Shown: positions 41,120-51,140 of the stretch, one piece after another | How positions within the stretch are numbered: the stretch's first letter is position 1 | How the letters are laid out: each line of letters opens with the position of its first letter | Source of the DNA: an uncultured Pseudomonadota bacterium | GTDB lineage: Bacteria; Pseudomonadota; Alphaproteobacteria; UBA9219 | DNA length: 53,674 nucleotides | Reading direction: 5' to 3' | Assembly: GCA_903869345.1 (NCBI GenBank) | Contig: CAIPYM010000009.1 | Coordinates: 1-53,674, forward strand | The notes under the pieces: generated by a model | Database searches by the model: none | What the model was told of the DNA's origin: nothing | The model's input: only the letters and a program-made list of their open reading frames with translations | Position numbers and translations under genes: made by a program

Positions 41120-42433
41120 TTAATACCGGTACCCCTCGCCTTTGTAGGGACCTTCGGGGGAAACGCCGAGGTAGGCGGCTTGTTGAGGGGTCAGCGTTGT
41201 GAGGTGAACGCCGAGCTTTCCAAGATGCAGCCGCGCCACTTTTTCGTCCAGGTGCTTGGGCAGCGTGTAGACCTTGCGCTCGTAAGTGCCGGGGTTCGTC
41301 CACAGCTCCATCTGCGCAAGGACCTGGTTTGTGAACGACGCGCTCATGACGAAACTCGGGTGCCCCATTGCGCATCCCAGATTCACGAGCCGCCCCTTGG
41401 CCAGGACAATCAGCCGCTTGCCGTCCGGGAACACAACCTCGTCCACCTGGGGCTTGACCTCGTCCCAAACGTAATTTTGCAGCGCGTTGATCTGAATCTC
41501 GGAATCGAAGTGCCCGATGTTGCAGACAATCGCGCGGTTTTTCATGACCCGCATGTGCTCCAGCGTGATGACGTCCACGTTGCCCGTCGCGGTTACAAAC
41601 ACGTCGCCCAGCGGCGCGGCCTCGTCCATCGTCACAACGGCATAGCCTTCCATCGCGGCTTGCAGGGCGTTGATGGGATCCACCTCGGTGACAAGCACGC
41701 GCGCCCCGGCGCTGCGTAGGCTCATCGCGGAACCTTTTCCAACGTCCCCGTACCCGCAGACCACGGCTACCTTGCCCGCGAACATGATGTCCGTTGCGCG
41801 GCGAATGCCGTCCACAAGGCTCTCACGGCACCCGTAAAGGTTGTCGAACTTGGACTTTGTCACACTGTCGTTCACGTTGAACGCGGGCACACGCAACGTC
41901 CCGGCCTTCATGCGTTCATGCAAACGGTGAACGCCCGTCGTCGTTTCTTCGGACACGCCGCGCACGTCGTTCAGGAGATCCGGGTGCTTGTCGTGCAGAT
42001 GGTTCGTAAGGTCCCCACCGTCATCGAGCAGCATGTTGGGCCGCCACCCGTTGGGACCTGAGAGCGTCTTTTCAATGCACGCGAGGTATTCGTCTTCCGT
42101 CATGCCCTTCCAAGCAAACACGGGGATACCCGCTGCGGCCATGGCCGCCGCTGCGTGGTCTTGCGTCGAAAAGACGTTGCACGACGACCAGCGCACCGTT
42201 GCGCCCAGGGCCAGCAGCGTTTCCATCAGAACCGCCGTCTGAATGGTCATGTGGAGACAGCCGGTGATGCGCGCGCCCGTCAAAGGCTTGGATGTCCCGA
42301 ACTCGGCCCGAAGGGCCATGAGCCCCGGCATTTCGGCCTCGGCCAGTGTGATCTCTTTCCGGCCCCACGCGGCGAGCGAAAGGTCAGCAACCTGAAAATC
42401 ATGGGCAATCGTCGTTTCGGATGGCTTTGTCAT
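41120..42433 (-). CDS. ahcY: Adenosylhomocysteinase
   Basis: Hydrolyses S-adenosylhomocysteine to adenosine and homocysteine using tightly bound NAD+. 437 residues from ATG 42433 with AGGAG 7 nt upstream; the ORF-track start at 42811 is antisense to rarA. Typical segments are [64 protein letters not shown], the NAD-binding [23 protein letters not shown] and the C-terminal [30 protein letters not shown]...GEGYRY. No convincing SAH-riboswitch fold is visible in the 134-bp gap to the divergent rarA. Confidence 0.96.
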   Translation of the reverse strand: MTKPSETTIAHDFQVADLSLAAWGRKEITLAEAEMPGLMALRAEFGTSKPLTGARITGCLHMTIQTAVLMETLLALGATVRWSSCNVFSTQDHAAAAMAAAGIPVFAWKGMTEDEYLACIEKTLSGPNGWRPNMLLDDGGDLTNHLHDKHPDLLNDVRGVSEETTTGVHRLHERMKAGTLRVPAFNVNDSVTKSKFDNLYGCRESLVDGIRRATDIMFAGKVAVVCGYGDVGKGSAMSLRSAGARVLVTEVDPINALQAAMEGYAVVTMDEAAPLGDVFVTATGNVDVITLEHMRVMKNRAIVCNIGHFDSEIQINALQNYVWDEVKPQVDEVVFPDGKRLIVLAKGRLVNLGCAMGHPSFVMSASFTNQVLAQMELWTNPGTYERKVYTLPKHLDEKVARLHLGKLGVHLTTLTPQQAAYLGVSPEGPYKGEGYRY

Positions 42434-42567
42434 GACACTTCTCCTGTCCGTTCCTTGGGCCAAAGCGGGGCACCCTAACAGGACGATCACGATTCCCCAA
42501 GTCCCGGTTTTGGGGCGTCTTCCTCCGCCTGTCTCTCGCGGGCGGTTTTTGGTAGCTTCCCCTTCTG

Positions 42568-43932
42568 ATGAGCGATCTTTTGTCCCCCGAGGCGCCTCTT
42601 GCCGGGCCCGATGACGGCGTGCGCGCGGGAGCGGCTCCGGCGTGGGCTCCCCTGGCCGATCGGCTCCGGCCGCGAAGCCTTGCGGAGGTTGTGGGGCAAG
42701 ACCACCTGCTCGGGGCTCGGGGACCGCTCGGGCCTGGGGCGCGGGCTGCACGACGGCTGTCGTCCATGATCCTCTGGGGGCCGCCGGGGTGCGGCAAGAC
42801 GACCCTCGCACGGCTTTTGGCCGATGAGACGTCCCTGGCGTTTGAGGCTGTGGCGGCCGTGGCCTCGGGCGTGGCCGATTTGCGCCGCGCGTTCGAGGCT
42901 GCCGCTGCGCGTCGCGCCGAGGGGCACGGCACGCTGCTTTTTGTGGACGAGGTCCACCGCTTTAACCGGGCTCAACAAGATGTGCTTCTTCCCTATGTGG
43001 AGGATGGGACGGTGACGCTTGTGGGCGCGACAACGGAAAACCCGTCGTTTGCGCTGAACGGGGCCTTGCTGTCGCGGTGCCGAGTCCTGGTGCTGCGGCG
43101 TCTGGACGAGGCGGCGCTTGAAACCCTTTTGGCGCGGGCGGAAACGACCGAGAACGCAGGGCGGCCTCTGCCGCTGACCGCCGAAGCGCGAACGGCGCTC
43201 GGGGCGATGGCGGACGGGGACGGGCGGGCGCTCTTGGGGCTGGTGGAGTCCGTCTTGGCCGGGCATGCCCCCGATGCTCCGCTCCTGGACCCCGCTGCGT
43301 TGGCCGAGATCGCGCAGCGCCGTGCGCCTCTGTACGATCGTGCGGCCGAGGGGCATTACAACCTCATCAGTGCACTCCACAAGGCGCTGCGGGGCTCCGA
43401 TCCCGATGCGGCGCTTTATTGGTTTGCGCGGATGCTGGAGGGCGGCGAGGACCCTCGGTTCATCGCCCGTCGTTTGGCACGGTGCGCGAGCGAAGACATC
43501 GGCCTGGCGGACCCTCAAGCCCTGGTCGTCACTCTGGCGGCGTGGAAAGCCTACGAGCGCCTTGGCAGTCCGGAAGGGGATCTCGCGCTGGCCCAAGCGG
43601 TGATTTACCTGGCGACCGCCCCGAAATCGAACGCGGCTTACGTGGCGCTGAAGCAGGCGAAAGAGGCCGCGCGGAACGGTGGGTCGCTCATGCCGCCCAA
43701 GCACATCCTGAACGCCCCCACGCGGCTCATGAAGACAGAGGGTTACGGTAAGGGGTATATCTATGACCACGACACGCCCGAAGCGTTTTCGGGCCAAGAT
43801 TACTTTCCCGAATCGCTGGGGCGGCAAACGTTTTACCGGCCCGTAGCGCGGGGCTTTGAGCGCGACATCACCAAACGTCTGGAGTACTGGGCCGCGCTGC
43901 GCGACCGGAAACGCAAGGAGGAGTCCTCATGA
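42568..43932 (+). CDS. rarA: Replication-associated recombination protein RarA (MgsA)
   Basis: A AAA+ ATPase related to clamp loaders that acts at stalled forks. 454 residues. It has [22 protein letters not shown], Walker [17 protein letters not shown], Walker [26 protein letters not shown], sensor 1 [21 protein letters not shown] and the RarA-specific C-terminal [41 protein letters not shown] with [24 protein letters not shown]. The stop overlaps the AsmA start (ATGA), suggesting co-translation with an envelope gene. Confidence 0.95.
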   Translation: MSDLLSPEAPLAGPDDGVRAGAAPAWAPLADRLRPRSLAEVVGQDHLLGARGPLGPGARAARRLSSMILWGPPGCGKTTLARLLADETSLAFEAVAAVASGVADLRRAFEAAAARRAEGHGTLLFVDEVHRFNRAQQDVLLPYVEDGTVTLVGATTENPSFALNGALLSRCRVLVLRRLDEAALETLLARAETTENAGRPLPLTAEARTALGAMADGDGRALLGLVESVLAGHAPDAPLLDPAALAEIAQRRAPLYDRAAEGHYNLISALHKALRGSDPDAALYWFARMLEGGEDPRFIARRLARCASEDIGLADPQALVVTLAAWKAYERLGSPEGDLALAQAVIYLATAPKSNAAYVALKQAKEAARNGGSLMPPKHILNAPTRLMKTEGYGKGYIYDHDTPEAFSGQDYFPESLGRQTFYRPVARGFERDITKRLEYWAALRDRKRKEESS

Positions 43933-46025
43933 TCACGCTCAAACGGCTTGTGCGTCGCGGGTTGATGATTCTCGTGAGTGTGATTCTTCTGGGGACGTTG
44001 ATCGGTGCGGCGGGCCTGTGGTGGGGGACGCAGACCCTCAATACGCCCGAGGGCCGCGCACGCCTGACGGAGGGTTTGAGCCACGCCCTGGGCCGAACGG
44101 TTGCCCTCAACGGGCCGCTCAGCCTCGGGATTTCGTGGTCCGGGGGGCTGCACCTGTCGCTCCGCCGGGTCAGCGTTGCGAACCCTGCGTGGGCCAAGAC
44201 TCCTTTTTTGGTCGAGGCGGAACGGCTGGATCTGGGCTTGAAGCTTGCGCCGCTGCTTGCGCAACGGATCGTGATTTCCTCCCTGACCCTTGTGGATGTG
44301 ACGGCCAACCTTGAGGTGGGTCCGGCAGGGCAAAAAGCGTGGGCTTTGGGCCCCGATTTGGTGCCCTCGGCGGTTCCTTCGGCGGAACGTGCACCCCCGG
44401 CCACGGAGGTGAACGCGACCAAGGCCAGACCGATGGTCCTCCCGATTCTCGAAAAGGCGTTCGTGACCAACATGCGGATCACGTGGCGGAACCAGGGGGC
44501 CGCGCCGATGACGGTGACTCTGCAAAACGCTGAACTGGCGATGACCTCCACGCGGACGGCGCTGCACCTCGCGGCGACGATTCAGGGCACGCCGGTGACC
44601 TTCACCCTGAACGGCGGTCCCCTGGAGCCGCTTGTGACGGATGGGCGCGACACATCGTTTTCGGGGAGTCTGACGTACGCGAACGTTGTGCTGGAGGGTG
44701 TGGGGGATGTGAATCCGCAAGCCAAGACCGTGGACGTGACAAGCCTGAACCTGACGGCGGGGGATTCGTCCGTGCGAGGGCAAGGAAAGCTGGCGTGGAG
44801 CGGGGCAAAGCCGCATCTGACGGCCACGCTGGAATCGCCGCTTTTGAACCCGGCGGATTTTGAGGGGCTGTTGGCTTCGGGGACGATCGAGTCTTCTTCC
44901 TCCCCCACGTCGTCGGCGACACCCGCCTCCACCGCGCGTCTCCTGAGCGACCGCCCGTTGAACGAGACGGGGCTCAAGGCGCTGGACGCCGAGGTTCGGA
45001 TTCAGGTCGGGACGCTCACGGTTGGCGTCATCACGGTGCAGGATGTTGTGGCAGAAACCAGCTTGGAGAACGGGCGACTGTTTGTCTCGCCCCTCACGAT
45101 GAAGGCGGGGGGAGGAACCGTCGAGGGCCAGCTGAAATTAGAGGCGGACACGCTGCCCGCACGCCTTGCGCTTTTGATCACGGGCCGCCACGTGGATCTC
45201 AGCCAAGCCGCCTCGGGCCTCGGAGGGGCCGAGCGTGTGTTGAGGGGTTCAACGGATCTGGATGTGGACCTCGTGGCGATCGGAGCGAGCCCCCATGCGC
45301 TGGCTTCTTCCGCGACCGGGCGCGTCAACGTTGCCCTGCTGGGGGAGGGAGGGGGCGTAACCCTGCCCGCTTTCTCGGGGGTGGCGGGGATCGCGTCCTC
45401 GCTTCTGGGGCAAGGAATCCCCGACATGCTTCAGACGCCCCTTGCGTGCATGGCCGGGCGGCTGGTTATGAACAAGGGCCAGGCCATGATTCAGGGTTTC
45501 ATCGGCGATTCACCCCTCGCAACGGTGATGGGTCAAGGGGGCGCAAACCTGGGGACCGAAACGCTGGATGTGATTCTTTGGACGCGCCTGAAGAGCCAAA
45601 TGGCCGCGGCCCTGGCACCGACGCTGCAAATCCAGGGGCCGATCACCCGTCCCCAGGTGAGCGTGGATCAAGCTGGCGTGATGGGGAGCGTCCAGGGCAT
45701 CGCGGAAAACCTCCTTGGTAAAAGCCTGAATCTCTCGGCGGTGGGCGTCACCCCTCCCGTCAATCGGGTGCCTGTTATCGGGCCCTCGGAAGGGGGGCGG
45801 AACGCCTGCGTTGAAGCAATTGTGCACGGCGGCGCTTCCAAGACGGCCGGGGCCTCGCGGGACAATCAGGTGTTGGTGCCAAGCTCTTTCGGCGGGGATC
45901 TGGGCCGCAAGGTGATGAGCCCCTTGAAAAAATTTGGGCACGACGCCCTGCAGGGGCTCGGCGGCGGGCAAGGGCTCGGGGATCTTCAGAAGGGACTGGG
46001 CAAGCTGCTCGGGGGCGGATCGTAA
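43929..46025 (+). CDS. AsmA-family envelope protein
   Basis: 698 residues. A single N-terminal membrane anchor (RRGLMILVSVILLGTLIGAAGLWW) is followed by a large periplasmic beta-rich region, the AsmA/bridge-like arrangement linked to phospholipid transport and outer-membrane homeostasis. AsmA-type stretches are NTPEGRARLTEGLSHALGRTVALNGPLSLGISWSGGLHLSLRRVSVANPAWAKTPFLVEAERLDLGLKLAPLL and the late IQGPITRPQVSVDQAGVMGSVQGIAENLLGKSLN. It overlaps rarA by 4 nt, and the ATP12 gene follows after 2 nt. MlaA, another lipid-asymmetry protein, is encoded 4 kb downstream but is not obviously co-transcribed. Confidence 0.85.
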   Translation: MITLKRLVRRGLMILVSVILLGTLIGAAGLWWGTQTLNTPEGRARLTEGLSHALGRTVALNGPLSLGISWSGGLHLSLRRVSVANPAWAKTPFLVEAERLDLGLKLAPLLAQRIVISSLTLVDVTANLEVGPAGQKAWALGPDLVPSAVPSAERAPPATEVNATKARPMVLPILEKAFVTNMRITWRNQGAAPMTVTLQNAELAMTSTRTALHLAATIQGTPVTFTLNGGPLEPLVTDGRDTSFSGSLTYANVVLEGVGDVNPQAKTVDVTSLNLTAGDSSVRGQGKLAWSGAKPHLTATLESPLLNPADFEGLLASGTIESSSSPTSSATPASTARLLSDRPLNETGLKALDAEVRIQVGTLTVGVITVQDVVAETSLENGRLFVSPLTMKAGGGTVEGQLKLEADTLPARLALLITGRHVDLSQAASGLGGAERVLRGSTDLDVDLVAIGASPHALASSATGRVNVALLGEGGGVTLPAFSGVAGIASSLLGQGIPDMLQTPLACMAGRLVMNKGQAMIQGFIGDSPLATVMGQGGANLGTETLDVILWTRLKSQMAAALAPTLQIQGPITRPQVSVDQAGVMGSVQGIAENLLGKSLNLSAVGVTPPVNRVPVIGPSEGGRNACVEAIVHGGASKTAGASRDNQVLVPSSFGGDLGRKVMSPLKKFGHDALQGLGGGQGLGDLQKGLGKLLGGGS

Positions 46026-46027
46026 AC

Positions 46028-46783
46028 GTGGCTACCTGTTACGTCGCTGTGCAGGAGCCTTCCGGCGCGTTTTCCGTGCGGTGGGAAGGGGGGGGCCCCC
46101 TGGCAACCCCGGCGGGGCGGGGGGTGGTGACGCTCCCCACGCGGGCCCTGGCCGAAGCGGTGGCCGAGGCGCTGCGCCCGCCTGAAAGCCCCCTCGGGGC
46201 ACGGTGGATCCAGCGGGCGAGGGCGGGACTGCCGCTTCCTCCTCCCGTGCCGCCCCTTTTGCCGCTCGTGTTCACGGCGCTGGACATGTCGCCTGAAGCT
46301 CGCGCGAAAAAGGCGCATCGGCTCGTTCACGGTCTTCTGGCAGGGGGGGACGTGGTGTGTTACCGCGCCCCCAGGCCCGAGGACCTGGCGCGACGGCAGG
46401 CGGTGCTGTGTGACTCGCTTCTCGAATGGTGTGCCAACGCACTGGGATCGCGCCTGAATGCGACGGAAGGTGTCATGCCGAGGGCACAACCCCCCGAGGC
46501 CTTGGACGCACTAGGGCGCGTTATAGGGGCTTATGACGCCTTTCGGTTTGTTGCCCTGGCCGACGTAGCCGAGGCCACGGGGTCCTTGGTTCTTGCTGTT
46601 GCTCTTTCGGAATGTTTTAGGGACGTGGACGGTGTGATGGAGGTTGCGACGCTGGAGGACGCCGACCGCGCCCTCGGGGTGGGCGAAGACCCCTTTTTGG
46701 CGGCTCGCCGCGCCTCCTTGCGCGAGGACATCACCCTGGCTGCAAAATGGTTTGCGCTGCTGACGGAAGAGAGCGCTTCATAG
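46028..46783 (+). CDS. ATP12-family F1-ATPase assembly chaperone
   Basis: 251 residues from GTG 46028. ATP12 proteins bind the F1 alpha subunit before assembly in mitochondria, and homologues are characteristic of Alphaproteobacteria. Recognisable segments are VTLPTRALAEAVAEAL, the central MSPEARAKKAHRLVHGLLAGGDVVCYRAPRPEDLARRQAVLCDSLLEWCANALGSRLNATEGVMPRAQP (usually D-x-x-C-Y-R-A...Q...W-D-P) and a late SLVLAVAL. The normal WDP motif reads CDS here, a divergence in a conserved spot. The ATG-less start 2 nt after the asmA stop indicates translational coupling. Confidence 0.82.
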   Translation: MATCYVAVQEPSGAFSVRWEGGGPLATPAGRGVVTLPTRALAEAVAEALRPPESPLGARWIQRARAGLPLPPPVPPLLPLVFTALDMSPEARAKKAHRLVHGLLAGGDVVCYRAPRPEDLARRQAVLCDSLLEWCANALGSRLNATEGVMPRAQPPEALDALGRVIGAYDAFRFVALADVAEATGSLVLAVALSECFRDVDGVMEVATLEDADRALGVGEDPFLAARRASLREDITLAAKWFALLTEESAS

Positions 46784-46921
46784 TCAATCCCGTTAAGATG
46801 CCTCCACCCTTGGTCTTTGCAATCGATTGGTTTTGAACGTGTTCAGCCTCTGGTTCCGTGGGGAGGGAGGGCGTAAAGTGTGGGGCGTTGGGAATCCCGA
46901 GTTCCAGGGAGGGAGGCAGGT

Positions 46922-47314
46922 ATGCACATCACATCAACCGGGGTCCTGAACGTGGCTCTTTGGGTTGGGTTGGTCATCATGGCCAGTCCGGTTCATGCAG
47001 GAACGCTGTCGTTTGTAAACGGACAAGGCGTTTGGACCTCGACGGCCTGCGACATGCCGCAAGGTGTGGGGGGGGCTCCCCAAGACCCCGAAACGCCTGC
47101 TGACGACCTGAACGCGCGGAGCGCCGGGCATGCGCCCTATGTGCGCAGCGTGGAAGACGCCATGAATTGCGTCGCGCAGGAAGCCGAGAACGACGCGCAA
47201 GTCAGCGGCCAGATCATCATTCAGGAAGCGCAGATGCTCATTCAAAAGCTACACGCGGGCACCCTCCCGGCCCCTGCGTACGCTGTCGTCGCGCCAACCC
47301 CTCCGGCCGAGTAG
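46922..47314 (+). CDS. Small exported protein of unknown function
   Basis: 130 residues from ATG 46922 (GGGAGGGAGG upstream); the ORF-track GTG/ATG at 46880 is less likely. An N-terminal signal peptide (GVLNVALWVGLVIMASPVHA) would be cleaved after VHA, leaving about 105 residues with two cysteines (TACDMP and AMNCVA) that could form a disulfide. A helical ENDAQVSGQIIIQEAQMLIQKLHAG follows, and the tail is Pro/Ala-rich. I recognise no family. It lies 10 nt before the nadE start, so it may be co-transcribed with nadE. Confidence 0.65.
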   Translation: MHITSTGVLNVALWVGLVIMASPVHAGTLSFVNGQGVWTSTACDMPQGVGGAPQDPETPADDLNARSAGHAPYVRSVEDAMNCVAQEAENDAQVSGQIIIQEAQMLIQKLHAGTLPAPAYAVVAPTPPAE

Positions 47315-47324
47315 GAGCTTCGTT

Positions 47325-48971
47325 TTGCGTGTCGCGGTGGCGCAACTGAACCCCACGGTCGGCGCGCTGGTCTCCAACCGGGAAGCGGTCCTGAAGGCTT
47401 GGAACACGGCCAAGGATGCGGGTGCGGACGTGGTGGTGGTGCCCGAGTTGGTGCTGAGCGGCTACCCGCCCGAAGATTTGGTCCTCAAGCCCGCCTTTCA
47501 AGACGCCGTGCGGGGGAGCCTGCACACGCTGGCCAAAAAGACGGCCCGAGGGCCCGCGCTGATCGTGGGGGCCCCGTGGCGGGATGACGCCTCGAAAGCG
47601 CTCTGGAATGCGGCCCTTTTGCTGGAAGGCGGGACCGTACGGGCGGTTTACGGCAAGCGCCTTTTGCCGACGTACGGCCCGTTTGATGAAAAGCGCGTGT
47701 ACACACCGGGGCCCTCACCCCATCCCTTCACGCTTCAAAGCGGCGAAAAAGTGGGGGTCATGATTTGCGAGGATATGTGGACGCCCGAGGTCGCGACGGC
47801 CCTCAAAGCCGAGGGCGCCAGTGTTCTGATGGCCCTGAACGCGAGTCCCTTTGAGGAGGGCAAACCAGCCCTGCGCCTTCGGGTCGCGCGGGCGCGAACG
47901 CGCGAGACCAACTTGCCCTTGGTGTACGTGAACCAAGTGGGTGGGCAAGACGAACTTGTGTTTGACGGGGCCTCGTTCGTGTTGGACGGGGGCGGCACAC
48001 CTGTTGCGCGGCTTGCGGCCTGGGCCGAGGACCTTACTGTTGTGGACATCACCAAGGCGACTCCACCGCAGAGCGACGAGGCGGAACCGCCGGACGACGC
48101 CGACGGCGCGATGTACCAAGCCCTCGTGATCGCCGTGCGGGATTACGCCCGCAAAAATGGCTTTAAACGGACACTCTTGGGACTGTCGGGCGGGGTGGAC
48201 AGTGCGCTCGTCGCGGCGCTGGCCGTGGACGCGTTGGGGCCTGCCGGGGCACGGTTCGTGATGATGCCTTCGCCCTACACGGCCCCCATCAGCCTGGAGG
48301 GTGCAGAAAGTGTCGCTCAGACGCTTGGCGTTGTGTTGGAGACCATGCCGATTGACCCGCTCCACCAGCAGTTCCTGGACACACTGGTGCCGCTCCGCCC
48401 CTTGCCGCGCCGCAGCGGTCTTGTGGAAGAAAACCTGCAAGCGCGAATCCGGGGAACGCTGCTGATGGCGCTTTCCAACGCGGACGGGAGCCTCGTTTTG
48501 GCGACGGGCAACAAGTCCGAGCTGGCGGTTGGGTATTCAACGCTCTACGGCGATTTGTGCGGAGGGTTCGCGCCCCTCAAGGACGTTTACAAAACGCGCG
48601 TTTACCGGCTTGCGCGGTGGCGCAACGCACAGGTGCCGCCGGGGGCCCTTGGTCCGCCGGGACCCGTCATCCCCGACATCATCCTGGAGCGGCCCCCCAG
48701 TGCCGAGCTCCGCCCGCAGCAAACGGATCAGGACACGCTGCCCCCGTACGACACATTGGACGGGATTCTCGAAGGGCTCATTGAGGACGACGTCGACGCG
48801 GGAACCCTGGTGGCGCGGGGGTTCGCGCGCACCCTGGTGGAGGACGTGACGACCAAGCTTTACCGCGCGGAATACAAGCGTCGCCAAGCTCCCCCCGGCC
48901 CCAAGGTTACGCGCCGACACCTGGGCCGCGACCGCCGTTATCCTGTTACGCAGGGCTTTGTCAGTCGGTAA
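47325..48971 (+). CDS. nadE: Glutamine-dependent NAD+ synthetase
   Basis: Converts nicotinic acid adenine dinucleotide to NAD+ using glutamine. 548 residues from TTG 47325, with AGGAG about 9 nt upstream. The N-terminal nitrilase-fold glutaminase shows its Glu-Lys-Cys triad in VVPELVLSGYPPEDL, YGKRLLPTYGPFDEKR and VMICEDMW. The C-terminal synthetase has the P-loop LLGLSGGVDSALVAALAVDALG, MMPSPYTAPISLEGA, LVLATGNKSELAVGYSTLYGDLCGGFAPLKDV and YKRRQAPPGPKVT. The rare TTG start may keep expression low. It complements nadK and the NAD regulator elsewhere in the window. Confidence 0.95.
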   Translation: MRVAVAQLNPTVGALVSNREAVLKAWNTAKDAGADVVVVPELVLSGYPPEDLVLKPAFQDAVRGSLHTLAKKTARGPALIVGAPWRDDASKALWNAALLLEGGTVRAVYGKRLLPTYGPFDEKRVYTPGPSPHPFTLQSGEKVGVMICEDMWTPEVATALKAEGASVLMALNASPFEEGKPALRLRVARARTRETNLPLVYVNQVGGQDELVFDGASFVLDGGGTPVARLAAWAEDLTVVDITKATPPQSDEAEPPDDADGAMYQALVIAVRDYARKNGFKRTLLGLSGGVDSALVAALAVDALGPAGARFVMMPSPYTAPISLEGAESVAQTLGVVLETMPIDPLHQQFLDTLVPLRPLPRRSGLVEENLQARIRGTLLMALSNADGSLVLATGNKSELAVGYSTLYGDLCGGFAPLKDVYKTRVYRLARWRNAQVPPGALGPPGPVIPDIILERPPSAELRPQQTDQDTLPPYDTLDGILEGLIEDDVDAGTLVARGFARTLVEDVTTKLYRAEYKRRQAPPGPKVTRRHLGRDRRYPVTQGFVSR

Positions 48972-49093
48972 GACCGCAAGGTCTCGGGCCCACACGTCAT
49001 GTCCATCAACGCGCGGCGCACTCCCCTGCCCAAAACGTGTATAACCTTCATGGGAAGCGTCCCCAAAAGGGGGGGCTCAAGGAGTGCGGTGTG

Positions 49094-50110
49094 ATGGACC
49101 TTGCCCTGGTTTTGCTGGTGGTGACCATCGTTGCGGCGCTGGCGTTTGATTTCGTGAATGGCTTTCACGACGCTTCGAACTCGATTGCCACGATTGTTGT
49201 GACCAAGGTGCTGACTCCCCGGCAGGCGGTGCTCTGGGCGGCGAGCTTCAATTTCCTCGCCGTTCTCGTGTTTGACACCGATGTGGCCAAGACCGTCGGC
49301 AGCGGCATGGTGGACCTGAACGCGGTCTCGCCCGGCGTTATCCTGGCCGGGCTTGTGGGGGCCACGGCATGGGGGATTCTGACGTGGTGGCTCAGGTTGC
49401 CCACCAGTTCCTCGCACGCGCTCTTGGGCGGGTACGCAGGTGCGGCGATTGTGCATCATGCGCTGGCGGCAGGCTGGCGCAACGGGCCGGACGTGATCCT
49501 CGCAAGCGGGTGGGGAAAGACTCTGGTGTTTATCGTCGTTGCGCCGCTTTTGGGCCTCGTGCTCGGCGGGGGGCTCATGAAGCTGATGTTGGTCGCGCGG
49601 ACCAAGTGGGCCGGGATATTTTCGGATGTCTGGTTTGGGCGCCTGCAGCTGCTGTCCTCCGCCTTTCTCAGCCTGACTCACGGCGGGAACGACGCTCAAA
49701 AGACGGCGGGGATCATCACGGGTGCGCTTATCGTCTCAGGCCATCTGGACCATTTTGCGATTCCGTGGTGGGTGCTCGTCCTCTCGTACGGCACCATCGC
49801 CTTGGGAACCCTGTGGGGAGGGTGGCGCATTGTCGAGACCCTGGGCCGCCGCCTGACACGCCTGAAACCCATCGGGGGGTTCTGCGCCGAGACGGCGGCG
49901 GCGTCCTCCATTTTGCTGGCCACCCTGCTGACCCTGCCCGTTTCAACCACCCACGTAACGACCGGCGCGGTCCTTGGCACGGGATTCGCCCGCAACCGAC
50001 GGGCCGTTCGGTGGCCCCTTGCGGGGCGGGTGCTGATGGCGTGGATCATTACGCTGCCGGGGGCCGCCCTGCTCGGCGGGGTTGGCCTTGCGCTTGCTGA
50101 GGCCTGGTAG
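49094..50110 (+). CDS. PiT-family inorganic phosphate transporter
   Basis: A low-affinity phosphate:proton symporter in the inner membrane. 338 residues from ATG 49094, with AAGGAG 9 nt upstream; the ORF-track start at 49037 is not supported. The two PiT signature repeats are GFHDASNSIATIV near the N terminus and THGGNDAQKTAGII in the second half. Other family segments are RLPTSSSHALLGGYAGAAI and LPVSTTHVTTGAVLGTGF. About ten hydrophobic segments. No phoU/YkaA-like partner gene is adjacent, and it is shorter than E. coli PitA because the large loop is missing. Confidence 0.92.
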   Translation: MDLALVLLVVTIVAALAFDFVNGFHDASNSIATIVVTKVLTPRQAVLWAASFNFLAVLVFDTDVAKTVGSGMVDLNAVSPGVILAGLVGATAWGILTWWLRLPTSSSHALLGGYAGAAIVHHALAAGWRNGPDVILASGWGKTLVFIVVAPLLGLVLGGGLMKLMLVARTKWAGIFSDVWFGRLQLLSSAFLSLTHGGNDAQKTAGIITGALIVSGHLDHFAIPWWVLVLSYGTIALGTLWGGWRIVETLGRRLTRLKPIGGFCAETAAASSILLATLLTLPVSTTHVTTGAVLGTGFARNRRAVRWPLAGRVLMAWIITLPGAALLGGVGLALAEAW

Positions 50111-50237
50111 GGCCCAAAGGCCCCCCTGCGCGGAAGCTCACGAATCATCTTGGCGAACCGTCCAAGACACAGTACGCTGTGCTCCTTCGTTTTTGACCCC
50201 CGATGCTTTTGCCTTATGACAACCCTGGAGAATCGTC

Positions 50238-51029
50238 ATGCTCATCACTCTTCCCTCTCCTCGTACGGCTGTCCTTGCCGTGGGCCTCGTCTTGGCGGCG
50301 TGCAGCACGGCACCCAGCGGCGAATCGCCGACATCGGTCACCCCTTCCACAACCATTCAAGGGGCTGAGGATCCCCTGGAGCCCGTCAACCGCGTTGTGT
50401 TTGACGCCAACGATTTTATGGATCGGCTGTTGCTGAAGCCCATCGCCGAACTGTACCGCGTGACGGTTCCCCCTGGCTTGCGTGATCGTCTGGTGGCGAT
50501 TCTGTCCAACATGGGCGAGCCCGTTATTTTCGCCAACAACCTGCTGCAAGGTAGAGCCAACGAAGCCAGCACAACGTTTGCTCGGTTTATCATCAACACA
50601 ACGGTGGGCCTTGGCGGTCTGTACGACGTCGCCAGCGAATGGCAACTCCCCGAGCAGCAGGGTGACTTTGGCCAGACGCTCCATGTGTGGGGTGTGGGTT
50701 CGGGCCCCTACCTCGTCCTTCCACTTTTTGGGCCTTCGACGGCGCGGGACGCGGTGGGCTTAGCGGCCGATTCGTTGACCTTGCCCTGGCCTTACGTTGC
50801 GGACGCTGCCGGGGGCGCGTACGCCCGCGACACGTTCTCGCTGGGGTCGATGGGAGCGACGGCGGTTGTCCAGCGCGAAGCGGCGATCGATCCTCTCGAA
50901 TCCCTTCAGGCGGGATCGTTGGACATGTATGCCCAAATGCGGAGCATGTACCTCCAGTACCGCAACAAGACCTTGGGGATTGCCCCCCCCTCGCCCGCGT
51001 TTGAGGACGAACAAGTGTCCACGCGCTAA
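50238..51029 (+). CDS. mlaA: Outer-membrane lipoprotein MlaA (VacJ)
   Basis: Removes phospholipids from the outer leaflet and passes them to MlaC. 263 residues. The lipobox LAAC puts the lipidated cysteine at C22. The VacJ core is clear: DPLEPVNRVVFDANDFMDRLLLKPIAELYRVTVPPGLRDRLVAILSNMGEPVIFANNLLQG, then GLGGLYDVASEWQLPEQQGDFGQTLHVWGVGSGPYLVLPLFGPSTARD and DPLESLQAGSLDMYAQMRSMYLQYRN. The rest of the mla system is not in the window. A hairpin terminator follows. Confidence 0.94.
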   Translation: MLITLPSPRTAVLAVGLVLAACSTAPSGESPTSVTPSTTIQGAEDPLEPVNRVVFDANDFMDRLLLKPIAELYRVTVPPGLRDRLVAILSNMGEPVIFANNLLQGRANEASTTFARFIINTTVGLGGLYDVASEWQLPEQQGDFGQTLHVWGVGSGPYLVLPLFGPSTARDAVGLAADSLTLPWPYVADAAGGAYARDTFSLGSMGATAVVQREAAIDPLESLQAGSLDMYAQMRSMYLQYRNKTLGIAPPSPAFEDEQVSTR

Positions 51030-51051
51030 CATCACGTGGACGGTGTTGAGG

Positions 51052-51086
51052 AAGGGGGGGCGACCCAGGGTCGCTCCCCTTTTCGT
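51052..51086 (+). terminator. mlaA terminator
   Basis: AAGGGG...CGA/TCG...CCCCTTTT: an imperfect stem around CCCAGGG, followed by TTTT, begins about 22 nt after the mlaA stop. Confidence 0.6.
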
Positions 51087-51140
51087 TGAGGGGAGAAAAA
51101 TTCCTTTTCTTTCGCCCTTTCTCACTTTATACAACGCGTT

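Noticed and set aside
42434-42567. SAH or SAM riboswitch upstream of ahcY
   Set aside because: The 134-bp divergent gap with rarA shows no recognisable aptamer core by eye.
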